This document shows positions 18,782 to 26,950 of a stretch of 64,000 nt of DNA, piece by piece. The notes below the pieces were generated by a model. It worked only from the letters and a program-made list of their open reading frames with translations, made no database searches and was not told where the DNA came from. The stretch is from Deltaproteobacteria bacterium. Lineage in GTDB: Bacteria; Desulfobacterota; Desulfomonilia; UBA1062. The DNA lies in the NCBI GenBank assembly GCA_017992605.1, contig JAGOOG010000004.1, forward strand, positions 1 through 64,000. Reading direction: 5' to 3'. Position 1 is the first letter of the stretch. Every line of letters starts with the position of its first letter. The position numbers and the translations under genes are program-made.

Positions 18782-19567
18782 TTACTCACCCCCTTCTTCT
18801 TTCTTCTCGTGGACCTTGTGGGGACCCTTGGTGAGGTAGTGCAGGAAGGCCCCGCCGATGACGGCACCCATGCCGATGAGCGTGAACGGCTTGAACAGGT
18901 TCTTCCACAGGAGCACGGAGAGCGGCATGGACGGGTTCGCATTCGTGTGCGAGAGGTCATCCGCAGCTATGCCCGCAGGCAGCACGTACAGCACGTGGGT
19001 CTCGTACTTCGGGTTGTTGGGGTAAACCGTTCCGCCTATGGCCTCGGCCCGCTTGTGGGCCTTCTCGACCATCTCCTCCTTGAGGCCGAACGTGAGACAG
19101 CCCGTGGGGCACGCAGTCACGCACGCGGGCTGCTTGCCCTCGGTGATGCGGTCGTAGCACAGCGTGCACTTTGCCATCTTCTCCAGCTCCGGGTTGTTCC
19201 GGGGGATGTCGAAGGGGCACGCCGCGATGCAGGCCTTGCAGCCGATGCAGTACGTGGGGTTGTGCACCACCGCACCCTCGGGCATCTTCACCAGGGCGCC
19301 GGGAGACGGGCAGGCCTTGACGCAGGCAGGCCAGTCGCAGTGCATGCACGCGTCGTGGCGCATGACGAAGTGGAGCTGTCCGTCCTTGACGACCTCGTCG
19401 AACCGGATCAGCGTCCAGGTATTGTATGTCAGGTCCTTCGGGTTCTGCAGGGATCCGGTGAACATGGTCTGCTCCGCCGGAAGGCTGTTCCAGTTCTTGC
19501 ATGCCACCTGGCAGCCGCGGCACCCGGTGCACTTCGATACGTCGATGAGCTTGATGTATTCAGCCAT
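18782..19567 (-). CDS. fdnH: Formate dehydrogenase iron-sulfur subunit (FdnH-like)
   Basis: A 261-residue electron-transfer subunit with four [4Fe-4S] cysteine sets: CTGCRGCQVAC, CMHCDWPACVKAC, CIGCKACIAAC and CTLCYDRITEG with CVTACPTGC. A C-terminal hydrophobic segment (KPFTLIGMGAVIGGAFLHYL) anchors it to the membrane, as in E. coli FdnH. It connects the catalytic FdnG subunit with the cytochrome b subunit. It sits 13 bp downstream of fdnG and 2 bp before fdnI. Confidence 0.95.
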   Translation of the reverse strand: MAEYIKLIDVSKCTGCRGCQVACKNWNSLPAEQTMFTGSLQNPKDLTYNTWTLIRFDEVVKDGQLHFVMRHDACMHCDWPACVKACPSPGALVKMPEGAVVHNPTYCIGCKACIAACPFDIPRNNPELEKMAKCTLCYDRITEGKQPACVTACPTGCLTFGLKEEMVEKAHKRAEAIGGTVYPNNPKYETHVLYVLPAGIAADDLSHTNANPSMPLSVLLWKNLFKPFTLIGMGAVIGGAFLHYLTKGPHKVHEKKEEGGE

Positions 19568-19580
19568 GTGTCACCCCCTC

Positions 19581-22500
19581 TCAAGCCTTTTCAATGTTGA
19601 CCAGGAAGGCCTTGTATTCCGGGATCATGGTGTTGGCGTCCCCGATGTAGGGCGACAGGTCGTTGGCGATGGCCCCGGTGACCCGTCCCTTGTACCCGAA
19701 ATGCCATGTCGTTCCCACCATGTGATGTTTCTGTCCCTTGATGACGAAAGGCTTGAGGCGTTTCGTCACCATGGCGTAGGCCTCGATGCCCTCGAGATTC
19801 CTGACACAGGTGAGCCGAACCTTCTGGCCGTTGATGATGCCCTTTTCCCTGGCGAGTTCCTCGCCGATCTCCACGAACTGGTGAGGCACCAGCTCGCCGA
19901 GCCACGGCAGCCAGCGCGTCATCTGACCGGTCTGCCAGTGCTCCACCACGCGGTAGGTCGAACAGATGATCGGGAATTCCTTGGCCTCCTCGCTCCCGAA
20001 GGTGGCGGCGATGCAGCCTTCCGCCAGCATGGGATCGCAGACCTCCTCGGCGACCTTCTTGTCCCACCTCATGATGACCGGTGAAATCTGCTGGGAGGAT
20101 ATGGTGTTCTGCACATTCGTCTCCAGCGGCTCGTAGTGCTCGGGGAACGGACCGTCGTTCATGCCGGCGGAGAAGAGCATGGCCCGACCGTGGGGCACCA
20201 TGATGAAGGGGTGCTTGGCCCCCGGGTCTCCGCCACCGTCAGGGACATCGCCCTGCCAGACCTTCTTGAAGCCGCTCCACCAGATGACGGGCTTGTCCTT
20301 GGCCCAGGGATTTCCCTGCATGTCGACGCCGGCACGGTTGTAGATCACCCGGCGGTTCATGGGCCATGCCCAGGCCCAGTTGTGGTAGAAGCCCAGGCCC
20401 GAGGGGTCGGCATTGTCGCGCTTCATGAGCTTGTTCTCGGTGTCGCTCACCGAGTTGCAGTAGATCCAGCAGCCGCTGCAGGTGCTGCCGTCGTCCTGGA
20501 GCATGGGGAAGCCGGGCACCATGTCGCCGGCCTTGAACTTCGTGACCGCCCCTGTTGCGGCATTCACGATCTCCTTGTCCGTGACGAAGTAGCCGTTGAT
20601 CTCCTTGGCCACCTCGCGTGGCGACGGGTGACCTTCCTTGCCGTAGTTCCAGGTGAGGTTGAGGATCGGGTCGGGGAAGGCCCCGCCTTCCTTGTTGTAG
20701 AGGTCCTTCATGCGGTTGACGATCTCGTTGATGATCCACAGGTCGTCCTCGGCGTGTCCCACGGGGTCGATGGCCTTGTAGCGCCACTGGCCCCAGCGGC
20801 TGGAGTTGGAAACCGAACCCTCCTTCTCGACGGATGACGCGGCCGGGAGAAGAAATACCTCGGTGGCGATGTCCGCCGGGTTCACGCCGGCATCCTTCTG
20901 CCAGAAGGCGCTCGTCTCGGTCTCCCACAGGTCGACGGCCACGAGCCAGTCGAGCTTGGCCAGGGTCCTGCGGACCATCTTGGCGCTGGGTGCGCCAACG
21001 GCCGGGTTCATGCCCCAGGCGAACATGCCCTTGATGTTGCCTTCGGCTATGGCCTCGAAGATGGGCAGGTAGGAGTAGTTCTTGCCCACGTCGATCTTGG
21101 GCAGGTAGCCGTATGCGGTCTCGAGGTCAACGTCCCGCCACCAGGCCTTGAGCAGGCTCGCGCTGTACTTCGGCGTGTTGCCCCACCAGTTGATGCTCAT
21201 GGGATCGTTGGACTTGGGTGTGTTGTCCTCGTTGTACTTGGTCAGCGTCGGCTGGCTGGCCAGGGGGTACTTGAGGTAGCCGGGCAGGATGTGGAACAGG
21301 GCCGCGTGGTCCGTGGAGCCCTGGACGTTCGCTTCCCCGCGCAGGGCATTGATGCCTCCGCCCATGACCCCCATGTTGCCGAGCAGGATCTGCATCACCG
21401 AGAAGGCGCGCACGTTCTGCGAGCCGTAGGTGTGCTGCGTGGTGCCCATGGCGTACATGATGGTGCCCGACTTCTCGGGCTTGTAGGTGGAGGTGAAGAC
21501 GTCGCAGACCGTCTCCAGGTCCTTGATGTCCGTGCCCGTGAGCTCGCTGACAACCTTGAGGGTGTACCGTGCGTAGTGCCTCTTGAGGATCTGGAACACG
21601 CACTGGGGATCCTGCATCGTGACGTCCCTCTTGGGAACGCCGTTCTCGTCCACCTGGTAGGTCCAGGTGGCCCTGTCGTACTTGGAGCCGTTCAGGCCTG
21701 AATACACCCCGTCTAGGTCGGCCGCACCCTGGAAGTCGGGGTTCACGAGGTATGTCGCGTCGCTGTATTCCCTGACGTAGTCCCACTGGATGCGGTCCTT
21801 CTCGATGGCGTAGTTGATCATGGCACCCATGAAGGCGATGTCCGTGCCCGGCCTGAGGCGGGCATAGTGGTCTGCCGTGGCCGAAGTCCGGGTGAACCGG
21901 GGATCGACATGGATGAGCTTGGCCCCGCGCTTGGCGCGCGCCTCGTTCACCCACTTGAAGGAGATGGGGTGGTTCTCCGCCGCGTTGGATCCCATGATGA
22001 GGACGACGTCCGCATGCTGGATGTCGTTCCAGGAATTGGTCATCGCACCGCGACCGAATGATGCCGCCAGACCGGCGACCGTCGCGCTGTGTCAGATACG
22101 GGCCTGGTGTTCCACCCACACCAGGCCGAGCGCCCTGTTCATCTTGGTCAGGGCGTAGACCTCTTCGTTGTCGAGCGCCGCCCCGCCGATGGAGGCCACG
22201 CTCTCGAGCCGGTTCACGAGCTCGCCCTTGGCGTTGGTGGTGACGAACTTGGCGTCTCGTTCCCTCTTCAGGTTGGCGGTGATCTTCTCCAGGGCCCAGT
22301 CCCACTCGACCTCTTTCCAGTCGCCAGCCCCGGGTGCCCGGTACAGGACCTTCTGGTTGCGCCGGTCGTTGTTGGCGATCTGGAACAGGGAAGCCCCCTT
22401 GGCGCAGAGCGCACCCCTGTTGACCGGATGGTCCGGGTCGCCCTCCGTGTTGATCACCTTGCCGTTCTTTACATGGACGATGATACCGCAGCCCACGCCG

Positions 22501-22649
22501 CAGTAGGGACAGATGGTCGGCACTTCCTGCGCGTGCTGGACCTTTCTCGGCATGGCCAAGGCCGGCGTGACGCCGACACCGGTGCCGATACCGGCCGCAG
22601 CGAGGGTGCCTCCCGCGATCTTGAGGAAACTCCTCCTCGTGATATCCAT
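19581..22649 (-). CDS. fdnG: Formate dehydrogenase catalytic subunit, selenocysteine-containing (FdnG-like)
   Basis: A molybdopterin oxidoreductase of about 1,022 residues read through an in-frame TGA (22092-22094) as selenocysteine. The context ARI-U-HSATVAGLAASFG matches formate dehydrogenases, and a SECIS hairpin follows. The N-terminus MDITRRSFLKIAGG is a twin-arginine signal with a cleavable hydrophobic stretch, so the enzyme is exported folded. A [4Fe-4S] motif (CPYCGVGCGI) precedes the Sec site; the cofactor-binding domains end with a C-terminal dinucleotide-binding region. It oxidises formate to CO2 in the periplasm, passing electrons to FdnH and FdnI. The promoter contains a TGAA-N6-TTCA operator. 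Divergent fdhE supports maturation. Confidence 0.96.
22061..22094 (-). promoter_or_regulatory. Sec codon and SECIS element of fdnG
   Basis: The UGA at 22092-22094 is followed after 14 nt by a stem CGCC-GGTCT-GGCG (22065-22077, minus strand). The GGUCU apical loop is the SelB-binding loop known from E. coli fdhF and fdnG. Confidence 0.88.
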
Positions 22650-22691
22650 AAGCACTCTCTCTCCCTTTGTGGATTTTCTTGCTCTCTCGAT

Positions 22692-22726
22692 ACTAAATGA
22701 ACAGCCATTCATTGTAAATTGTGTAA
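22692..22726 (-). promoter_or_regulatory. fdnG promoter with inverted-repeat operator in the spacer
   Basis: On the minus strand TTTACA and TAGTAT are separated by 17 bp. The spacer contains TGAATGGCTGTTCA (plus-strand 22698-22711), extended to AATGAA-N6-TTCATT. A repressor bound there would block RNA polymerase. Closely similar 14-bp sites occur at 23995 and 60919. Confidence 0.6.
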
Positions 22727-22798
22727 ATAAATGCATATATCTGGCGTTTCGGCCAGGATTGCCTTGACTTGCACCCGGATATCACTTAGGTTTACACG

Positions 22799-23503
22799 AT
22801 GGACTGGAACGCACTGCTGATGGCATATCCGCAGCAGACCGACGTCATACTCGGTGTGAAGATACTGCGGGAGAAGATCGAACGGGCCATGCAGGACGTC
22901 GACATCCCTGTCATCGACCTGCCGTGCCGGGAAATGGAGGATCTGACCCCCTTCGTCCCCGCCCTCGCCCCTGCCTGCGAACAGGTCTGGAAGGACCTCA
23001 CCGGAGCGGCACCCGAGTTCGCTATGGATGAGGCGCTCAAGGTCCTCGCCGTGAAGGGCGACGTGCCGTCCATGTCCGAACAGGACCGGGAGCGTCTCGA
23101 CGCCATAACCCAGAATGCGTTCTCCCGCTTTCTCTTCCTGCTGAGGGACAAGAACGGCAGGCTGGTTCCTCCGGCATGGCACCAGGGCGACTGCCCCTTC
23201 TGCGGTGAATATGCCCGGATCGGCTTCGACGAGGAGGACAAGAGAACGCTCCACTGCCTCTCCTGCGGCCATGCCTGGCGCTTCCCCCGCCTCAGGTGCC
23301 CGTCGTGCGGAACTTCGGACCATACGAACCTCGGCTACTTCGAGGCCGAGGGGTTCGAAGGAGTCAAGGTCTACTACTGCAGGGAGTGCATGCGCTATTA
23401 CAAGGTCGTGGACAGGAAGACGAGACCGTCTCATGACGCAGAGACCGAGGATGCACTGACCCTGGAACTGGACGACCTGGCGAGGAAAGAGAACTTCTCC
23501 TGA
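22799..23503 (+). CDS. fdhE: Formate dehydrogenase accessory protein FdhE
   Basis: A 234-residue FdhE-type protein. The C-terminal half carries four CxxC motifs (CPFC, CLSC, CPSC, CREC) forming two rubredoxin-like metal sites. FdhE is required for active Tat-exported formate dehydrogenases and contacts the catalytic subunit in the cytoplasm. It diverges from fdnG, as expected for a dedicated maturation factor. There is no Shine-Dalgarno: TTGACT (22764-22769) and TAGGTT (22787-22792), 17 bp apart, end 6 nt before the ATG, so the message may be leaderless. Confidence 0.93.
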   Translation: MDWNALLMAYPQQTDVILGVKILREKIERAMQDVDIPVIDLPCREMEDLTPFVPALAPACEQVWKDLTGAAPEFAMDEALKVLAVKGDVPSMSEQDRERLDAITQNAFSRFLFLLRDKNGRLVPPAWHQGDCPFCGEYARIGFDEEDKRTLHCLSCGHAWRFPRLRCPSCGTSDHTNLGYFEAEGFEGVKVYYCRECMRYYKVVDRKTRPSHDAETEDALTLELDDLARKENFS

Positions 23504-23523
23504 GGACTCGGCTCTCGCCGCCC

Positions 23524-23889
23524 CTATTCCCCCCTGTTGCCAGGCCTCCACTGCGGACAGATCTGGGACGACCCCGGCCGGTAGTTTCTGCACAGGCCGG
23601 GCCTCGTTTCGTAGATGGAACACACCGCGCCGTTCTCGTCCCACGCCAGGAACGGGCAGCACGTGAGGACCCTGCCGTCCCGGGCGGACACGAAGTGATC
23701 CCCTGCCCAGAATGCCTGTTCGTTGTCGATGATGTGGAAGATGTCATCCCTGCCTTGACTCTTCCACCGGGCCACGTCGTCCTCGGTGACGTACCCGATC
23801 ATGTCGGCGAGGCAGCAGGTCCCGCAGCGTTTGCAGGCGATGGTCTCCGGAGGGTTCACTTCCAAGGTATACTGCACCCCGGCGACCAT
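23524..23889 (-). CDS. YkgJ-family cysteine-cluster protein
   Basis: A 121-residue protein of the YkgJ/CxxCxxCC family (putative zinc or iron chelating). The cysteines are in CKRCGTCC near residue 18, TCCPFL, VCSIYETRPGLCRNY and a final IC. Such proteins bind a metal or Fe-S cluster, and their roles are mostly unknown. Start choice is uncertain: ATG 23889 gives the usual spacing to the first cysteines, ATG 23952 would add 21 residues, and still longer forms would run through the TGAA-N6-TTCA operator. It converges with fdhE (20-bp gap) and is divergent from the thiolase gene. Confidence 0.72.
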   Translation of the reverse strand: MVAGVQYTLEVNPPETIACKRCGTCCLADMIGYVTEDDVARWKSQGRDDIFHIIDNEQAFWAGDHFVSARDGRVLTCCPFLAWDENGAVCSIYETRPGLCRNYRPGSSQICPQWRPGNRGE

Positions 23890-23987
23890 GTGCAAGACCC
23901 GATCCTGTCTCTGTAAGGCAATATGTCCGGCCGTGCCGCGGCACTGATTCATATATCTATTGCTCTTTACAGGGATACGCCTTTCAT

Positions 23988-24015
23988 TGTAAAGTGAACG
24001 GCGGTTCATTTCATT
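23988..24015 (+). promoter_or_regulatory. TGAA-N6-TTCA operator between the YkgJ-like and thiolase genes
   Basis: A perfect inverted repeat TGAACGGCGGTTCA (23995-24008) lies in a 17-bp spacer between TTGTAA and TTCATT, weak -35/-10 candidates for the thiolase gene. The arrangement copies that of the fdnG promoter. Confidence 0.55.
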
Positions 24016-24068
24016 GGCCATCAAACACGCGGGCCTCAGACGGGCCCACTGAGAAAAGGGGGATTCAC

Positions 24069-25322
24069 ATGAAGGATGTAGTCATTGTATCTGCATGCAG
24101 GACAGCCATCGGGACCTTCGGGGGCACGCTCAAGGACATGATAGCCGCCCGCATCGGGAGTGTTGTGATGAAGGAAGCGGTCAGGCGAGCGGGAATCGAC
24201 CCCTCGACGATCGACGACGTGCGGTTCGGGTGCTGCATGGACCCGGCCGACACCCTGAACGTGACACGCGTGGCGGCACTGCTCGCCGGCATCCCGGAGA
24301 CCATCACCGCGGTCACCATCAACCGGGTGTGCATCTCGGGCATGGAGGCGGTGCTCAGCGGCATGGCCATGATCCAGGCCGGCATGGCGGACATCATCCT
24401 GGCCGGCGGCATGGAGCACATGTCGGGCGTCCCGTACATCTCCACAGATGCCCGCTGGGGGTGCAGGCTCCAGGACAAGGTCTTCGTGGACGCACTGATC
24501 AGGGCGCTCCACTGCGGGTCCTACGTGCAGCCCCTGGACGAGGGCAGCCCCATTCACGGCTACCCCTTCTTCGACATGTTCAAGGGAAAGCCCTACATCA
24601 TGGGCGTGACGGCCGAGTTCATCGCCCAGATCCACAACATCAGCCGCGAGGAGATGGACGAGGTGGCGCTCAAGAGCCACAACGGCGCCGAGCGGGCCAC
24701 CAAGGAGGGCGCCTTCAAGGAGGAGATCGTGCCCGTCGAGCTGCCCCAGAAGAAGGGCAAGCCTCCCAAGATCTTCGACAAGGACGAGCACTATAGGCCC
24801 GACCTCACCATGGCCGACCTGGCCGCCCTGCCGCCTGCCTTCATCCCCAAGATCGGCAAGGTCACGGCGGGCAACTCGTCGGGCCTCAACGACGGGGCAT
24901 CGGCCATGGTCATCATGTCCGCGGACAAGGCGAAGGAGCTCGGCCTCAAGCCGCTTGCCCGCATCCGGGCCTTCGGCAGGGGCGCGGTCCATCCCTCGGT
25001 CATGGGGCTCGGCCCGGTGCCGGCCGTCAGGGACCTCCTGAAGAGGAACCCGGACCTCAACCTCGGCAGCTTCGAGCTCATCGAGCTCAACGAGGCCTTT
25101 GCAGGCCAGTACCTCGGCTGCGAGAAGGAGCTCGGCATCAACCGCGACATCACGAACGTGAACGGGAGCGGCATCGGCCTGGGCCACCCGGTGGGGAGCA
25201 CGGGGTCCCGCATCATCGTCACCCTGATCCACGCCCTGAAGAAGCGCGGCAAGACCCTCGGGCTGGCAACGCTGTGCGGCGGCGGCGGCGTGTCCATGGC
25301 CACGGCCGTCGAGATCCTCTAG
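24069..25322 (+). CDS. Acetyl-CoA acetyltransferase (thiolase family)
   Basis: A 417-residue thiolase. The acyl-accepting cysteine is in INRVCISGMEAV, the catalytic histidines are in NEAFAGQY and GIGLGHPVGSTGSRI, and the second catalytic cysteine is in TLCGGGGVSMA. It is about 25 residues longer than typical acetyl-CoA acetyltransferases because of extra sequence in the cap loop (around HGYPFFDMFKGKPYIMG). The enzyme makes or cleaves acetoacetyl-CoA or a longer 3-ketoacyl-CoA. The ATG follows AAGGGGGA. Its convergent neighbour is a 3-hydroxyacyl-CoA dehydrogenase, so the two may serve the same acyl-CoA route without sharing a transcript. Confidence 0.93.
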   Translation: MKDVVIVSACRTAIGTFGGTLKDMIAARIGSVVMKEAVRRAGIDPSTIDDVRFGCCMDPADTLNVTRVAALLAGIPETITAVTINRVCISGMEAVLSGMAMIQAGMADIILAGGMEHMSGVPYISTDARWGCRLQDKVFVDALIRALHCGSYVQPLDEGSPIHGYPFFDMFKGKPYIMGVTAEFIAQIHNISREEMDEVALKSHNGAERATKEGAFKEEIVPVELPQKKGKPPKIFDKDEHYRPDLTMADLAALPPAFIPKIGKVTAGNSSGLNDGASAMVIMSADKAKELGLKPLARIRAFGRGAVHPSVMGLGPVPAVRDLLKRNPDLNLGSFELIELNEAFAGQYLGCEKELGINRDITNVNGSGIGLGHPVGSTGSRIIVTLIHALKKRGKTLGLATLCGGGGVSMATAVEIL

Positions 25323-25328
25323 CCACTG

Positions 25329-25398
25329 AAAATGGGGTCAGAGTCGATAAAAATGGGGTCAGAGTCGATTTCTCGTGCAGAAAAGCGACTCTGACCCC
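25329..25398. repeat. Three GGGGTCAGAGTCGA repeats between thiolase and hydroxyacyl-CoA dehydrogenase genes
   Basis: Two abutting direct copies (25329-25348 and 25349-25371) and one inverted, slightly altered copy (25381-25398, AAAAGCGACTCTGACCCC). They fill the 84-bp gap between two convergent genes and could form a hairpin acting on both transcripts. Confidence 0.9.
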
Positions 25399-25406
25399 GC
25401 TGTCCT

Positions 25407-26261
25407 TCACTTCGTATAGTCGTACACGCCCTTGCCGGTCTTTCTGCCGAAGCGTCCGGCACGGACCAGCTGGACGAGCGCGGGGGCGGGACGGTACTTG
25501 TCTCCCAGCTCCTCGTGAAGTCCTTCTATGACGTGCAGGAGCGTCTCGAGCCCGACCAGGTCAGCCAGCGCCAGCGGCCCGATGGGGTGGTTGCACCCGA
25601 GGACCATGCCCTTGTCGATGTCCTCGGCGCTGGCAAGCCCTTCCCCCAGGGCGAAGAACGCCTCGTTGATCATGGTGCACAGGATCCGGTTCACCACGAA
25701 GGCGGGTGCCTCGTTCACCACGATGCAGTCCTTGCCGATCTTCTTCCCCCAGTCGAGCGCCGCCTGCAGGGTCTCGTCGGAGGTCTCGTAGGCCCTGATG
25801 ACCTCGAGGAGCTTCATGACCGGCACCGGGTTGAAGAAGTGCGTGCCGATGACTTTCTCCGGCCGTTTCGTGAAGGACGCCATCTCGGTGAGGCTCAGGC
25901 CCGAGGTGTTGCTGAAGAACAGGCAGTGCGCAGGCACGATCTCCTCGAGTTCCCCGAACACCTTCTTCTTGACGTCCATGACCTCGATGACCACCTCCAC
26001 GACGACGTCCGCGTCCCCTGCCGCTTCCTTCAGGTCCAGCGTTGGTGTGATGCGCGCAAGTATCGCGTCCATCTCCTCGGCGGTCTTCTTCCCCTTCTTC
26101 ACGTCGTTGCCGAGGTTCTTCCTGATGGTGTTCATGCCGTTGTCGATGAAGCGCTGCTCGATGTCCCGCAGGGCGACACGGTAGCCCGCCTGTGCGCACA
26201 CCTGTGCGATGCCGTTGCCCATCAGACCTGCCCCCAGAACGCATATCTTTCTTATATCCAC
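25407..26261 (-). CDS. 3-hydroxybutyryl-CoA dehydrogenase
   Basis: A 284-residue NAD-dependent dehydrogenase of the usual length. The Rossmann motif is [20 protein letters not shown]. The catalytic dyad is expected in [16 protein letters not shown] and the following NRI helix ([13 protein letters not shown]), with the C-terminal domain ending in [13 protein letters not shown]. It interconverts 3-hydroxybutyryl-CoA and acetoacetyl-CoA. Together with the convergent thiolase it could work in butyrate-type metabolism or beta-oxidation; direction depends on the organism. Repeats flank the gene on both sides. Confidence 0.95.
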   Translation of the reverse strand: MDIRKICVLGAGLMGNGIAQVCAQAGYRVALRDIEQRFIDNGMNTIRKNLGNDVKKGKKTAEEMDAILARITPTLDLKEAAGDADVVVEVVIEVMDVKKKVFGELEEIVPAHCLFFSNTSGLSLTEMASFTKRPEKVIGTHFFNPVPVMKLLEVIRAYETSDETLQAALDWGKKIGKDCIVVNEAPAFVVNRILCTMINEAFFALGEGLASAEDIDKGMVLGCNHPIGPLALADLVGLETLLHVIEGLHEELGDKYRPAPALVQLVRAGRFGRKTGKGVYDYTK

Positions 26262-26314
26262 GCGAAATCCTCCTTTGTGTGGAATCGTCAGTACACAGGT
26301 TTCCGCCTCCCGGG

Positions 26315-26392
26315 AAATGGGGTCAGAGTCGATTTTTCCAAACCCGCTGGATATCCTGTGTTTCAGGGAAAATCGACTCTGACCCCATTTTT
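26315..26392. repeat. Inverted pair of GGGGTCAGAGTCGA repeats between hbd and cobO
   Basis: A direct copy (26315-26336) and an inverted copy (26368-26392) are separated by 31 nt. The full cores are complementary over more than 20 bp, so transcripts would fold into one strong hairpin located between two same-strand genes. Confidence 0.9.
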
Positions 26393-26405
26393 CGATCCGG
26401 CCGGA

Positions 26406-26939
26406 TCAGCTCTCTATACCCTCCCGGGCATCGATACCCCTGGTATAGTAATGCTTGACCTCGCGCATCTCGGTGACCAGGTCGGCAGCCTCGATCATGC
26501 GCTGCGTGGCGCCCCTGCCCGTGATGACGAGTTCCATGCCCCCGGGTCTCGAGGCGATCGCCGCGAGCACATCGTCCTCGGTGATGAGCCTGAACAGGCA
26601 GGCGGTCGTCATCTCGTCGGCGACGAGGATGTCGCAGGCCTTCGCGTCCATGAGCTCGCGGATGCGCTCCAATGCCGACGCTGCCCGCTCGACGTCTGCA
26701 GGATCGGGTTCCTTGCCGAAGGAGCAGAATTCGGGGTGTCCGAACTGCTCGACAATGATGAGGCCGCCGGTCATCTTCACGGCGTCGAGTTCGCCGTAGT
26801 GCCGGCCCTTCATGAACTGGACGATGCAGGTCTTCAGTCCCCTGCCGGCCGCGCGCAGCGCGAGGCCCAGGGCGGCCGTGGTCTTGCCCTTGCCGTTGCC
26901 GGTGTAGATGTGGACGCAGCCCGTGCCGATCGGCGCCAT
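26406..26939 (-). CDS. cobO: Corrinoid adenosyltransferase (CobO/BtuR type)
   Basis: A 177-residue ATP:cob(I)alamin adenosyltransferase. The P-loop is GNGKGKTTAALGLALRAAG, followed by VQFMKGR and the Walker-B-like DILVADEM, with ELVITGRGA near the end, all typical of CobA/CobO/BtuR. It makes adenosylcobalamin. It starts 11 bp after the icmF stop with a strong AGGAAGGG site, so it is co-transcribed with the B12-dependent mutase that needs its product. It differs from the PduO-type enzymes more often linked to mutases. Confidence 0.95.
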   Translation of the reverse strand: MAPIGTGCVHIYTGNGKGKTTAALGLALRAAGRGLKTCIVQFMKGRHYGELDAVKMTGGLIIVEQFGHPEFCSFGKEPDPADVERAASALERIRELMDAKACDILVADEMTTACLFRLITEDDVLAAIASRPGGMELVITGRGATQRMIEAADLVTEMREVKHYYTRGIDAREGIES

Positions 26940-26950
26940 CGAATCCCTTC

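Noticed and set aside
22092-22094. fdnG split into two pseudogene fragments by a stop codon
   Set aside because: The TGA sits exactly at the conserved Sec site with a GGUCU SECIS loop and matching flanking residues on both sides. The same reasoning applies to fdhA at 55109.
23890-24024. N-terminal extension of the YkgJ-family protein to position 24024
   Set aside because: It would translate through the TGAA-N6-TTCA operator and promoter region and is not similar to family N-termini.
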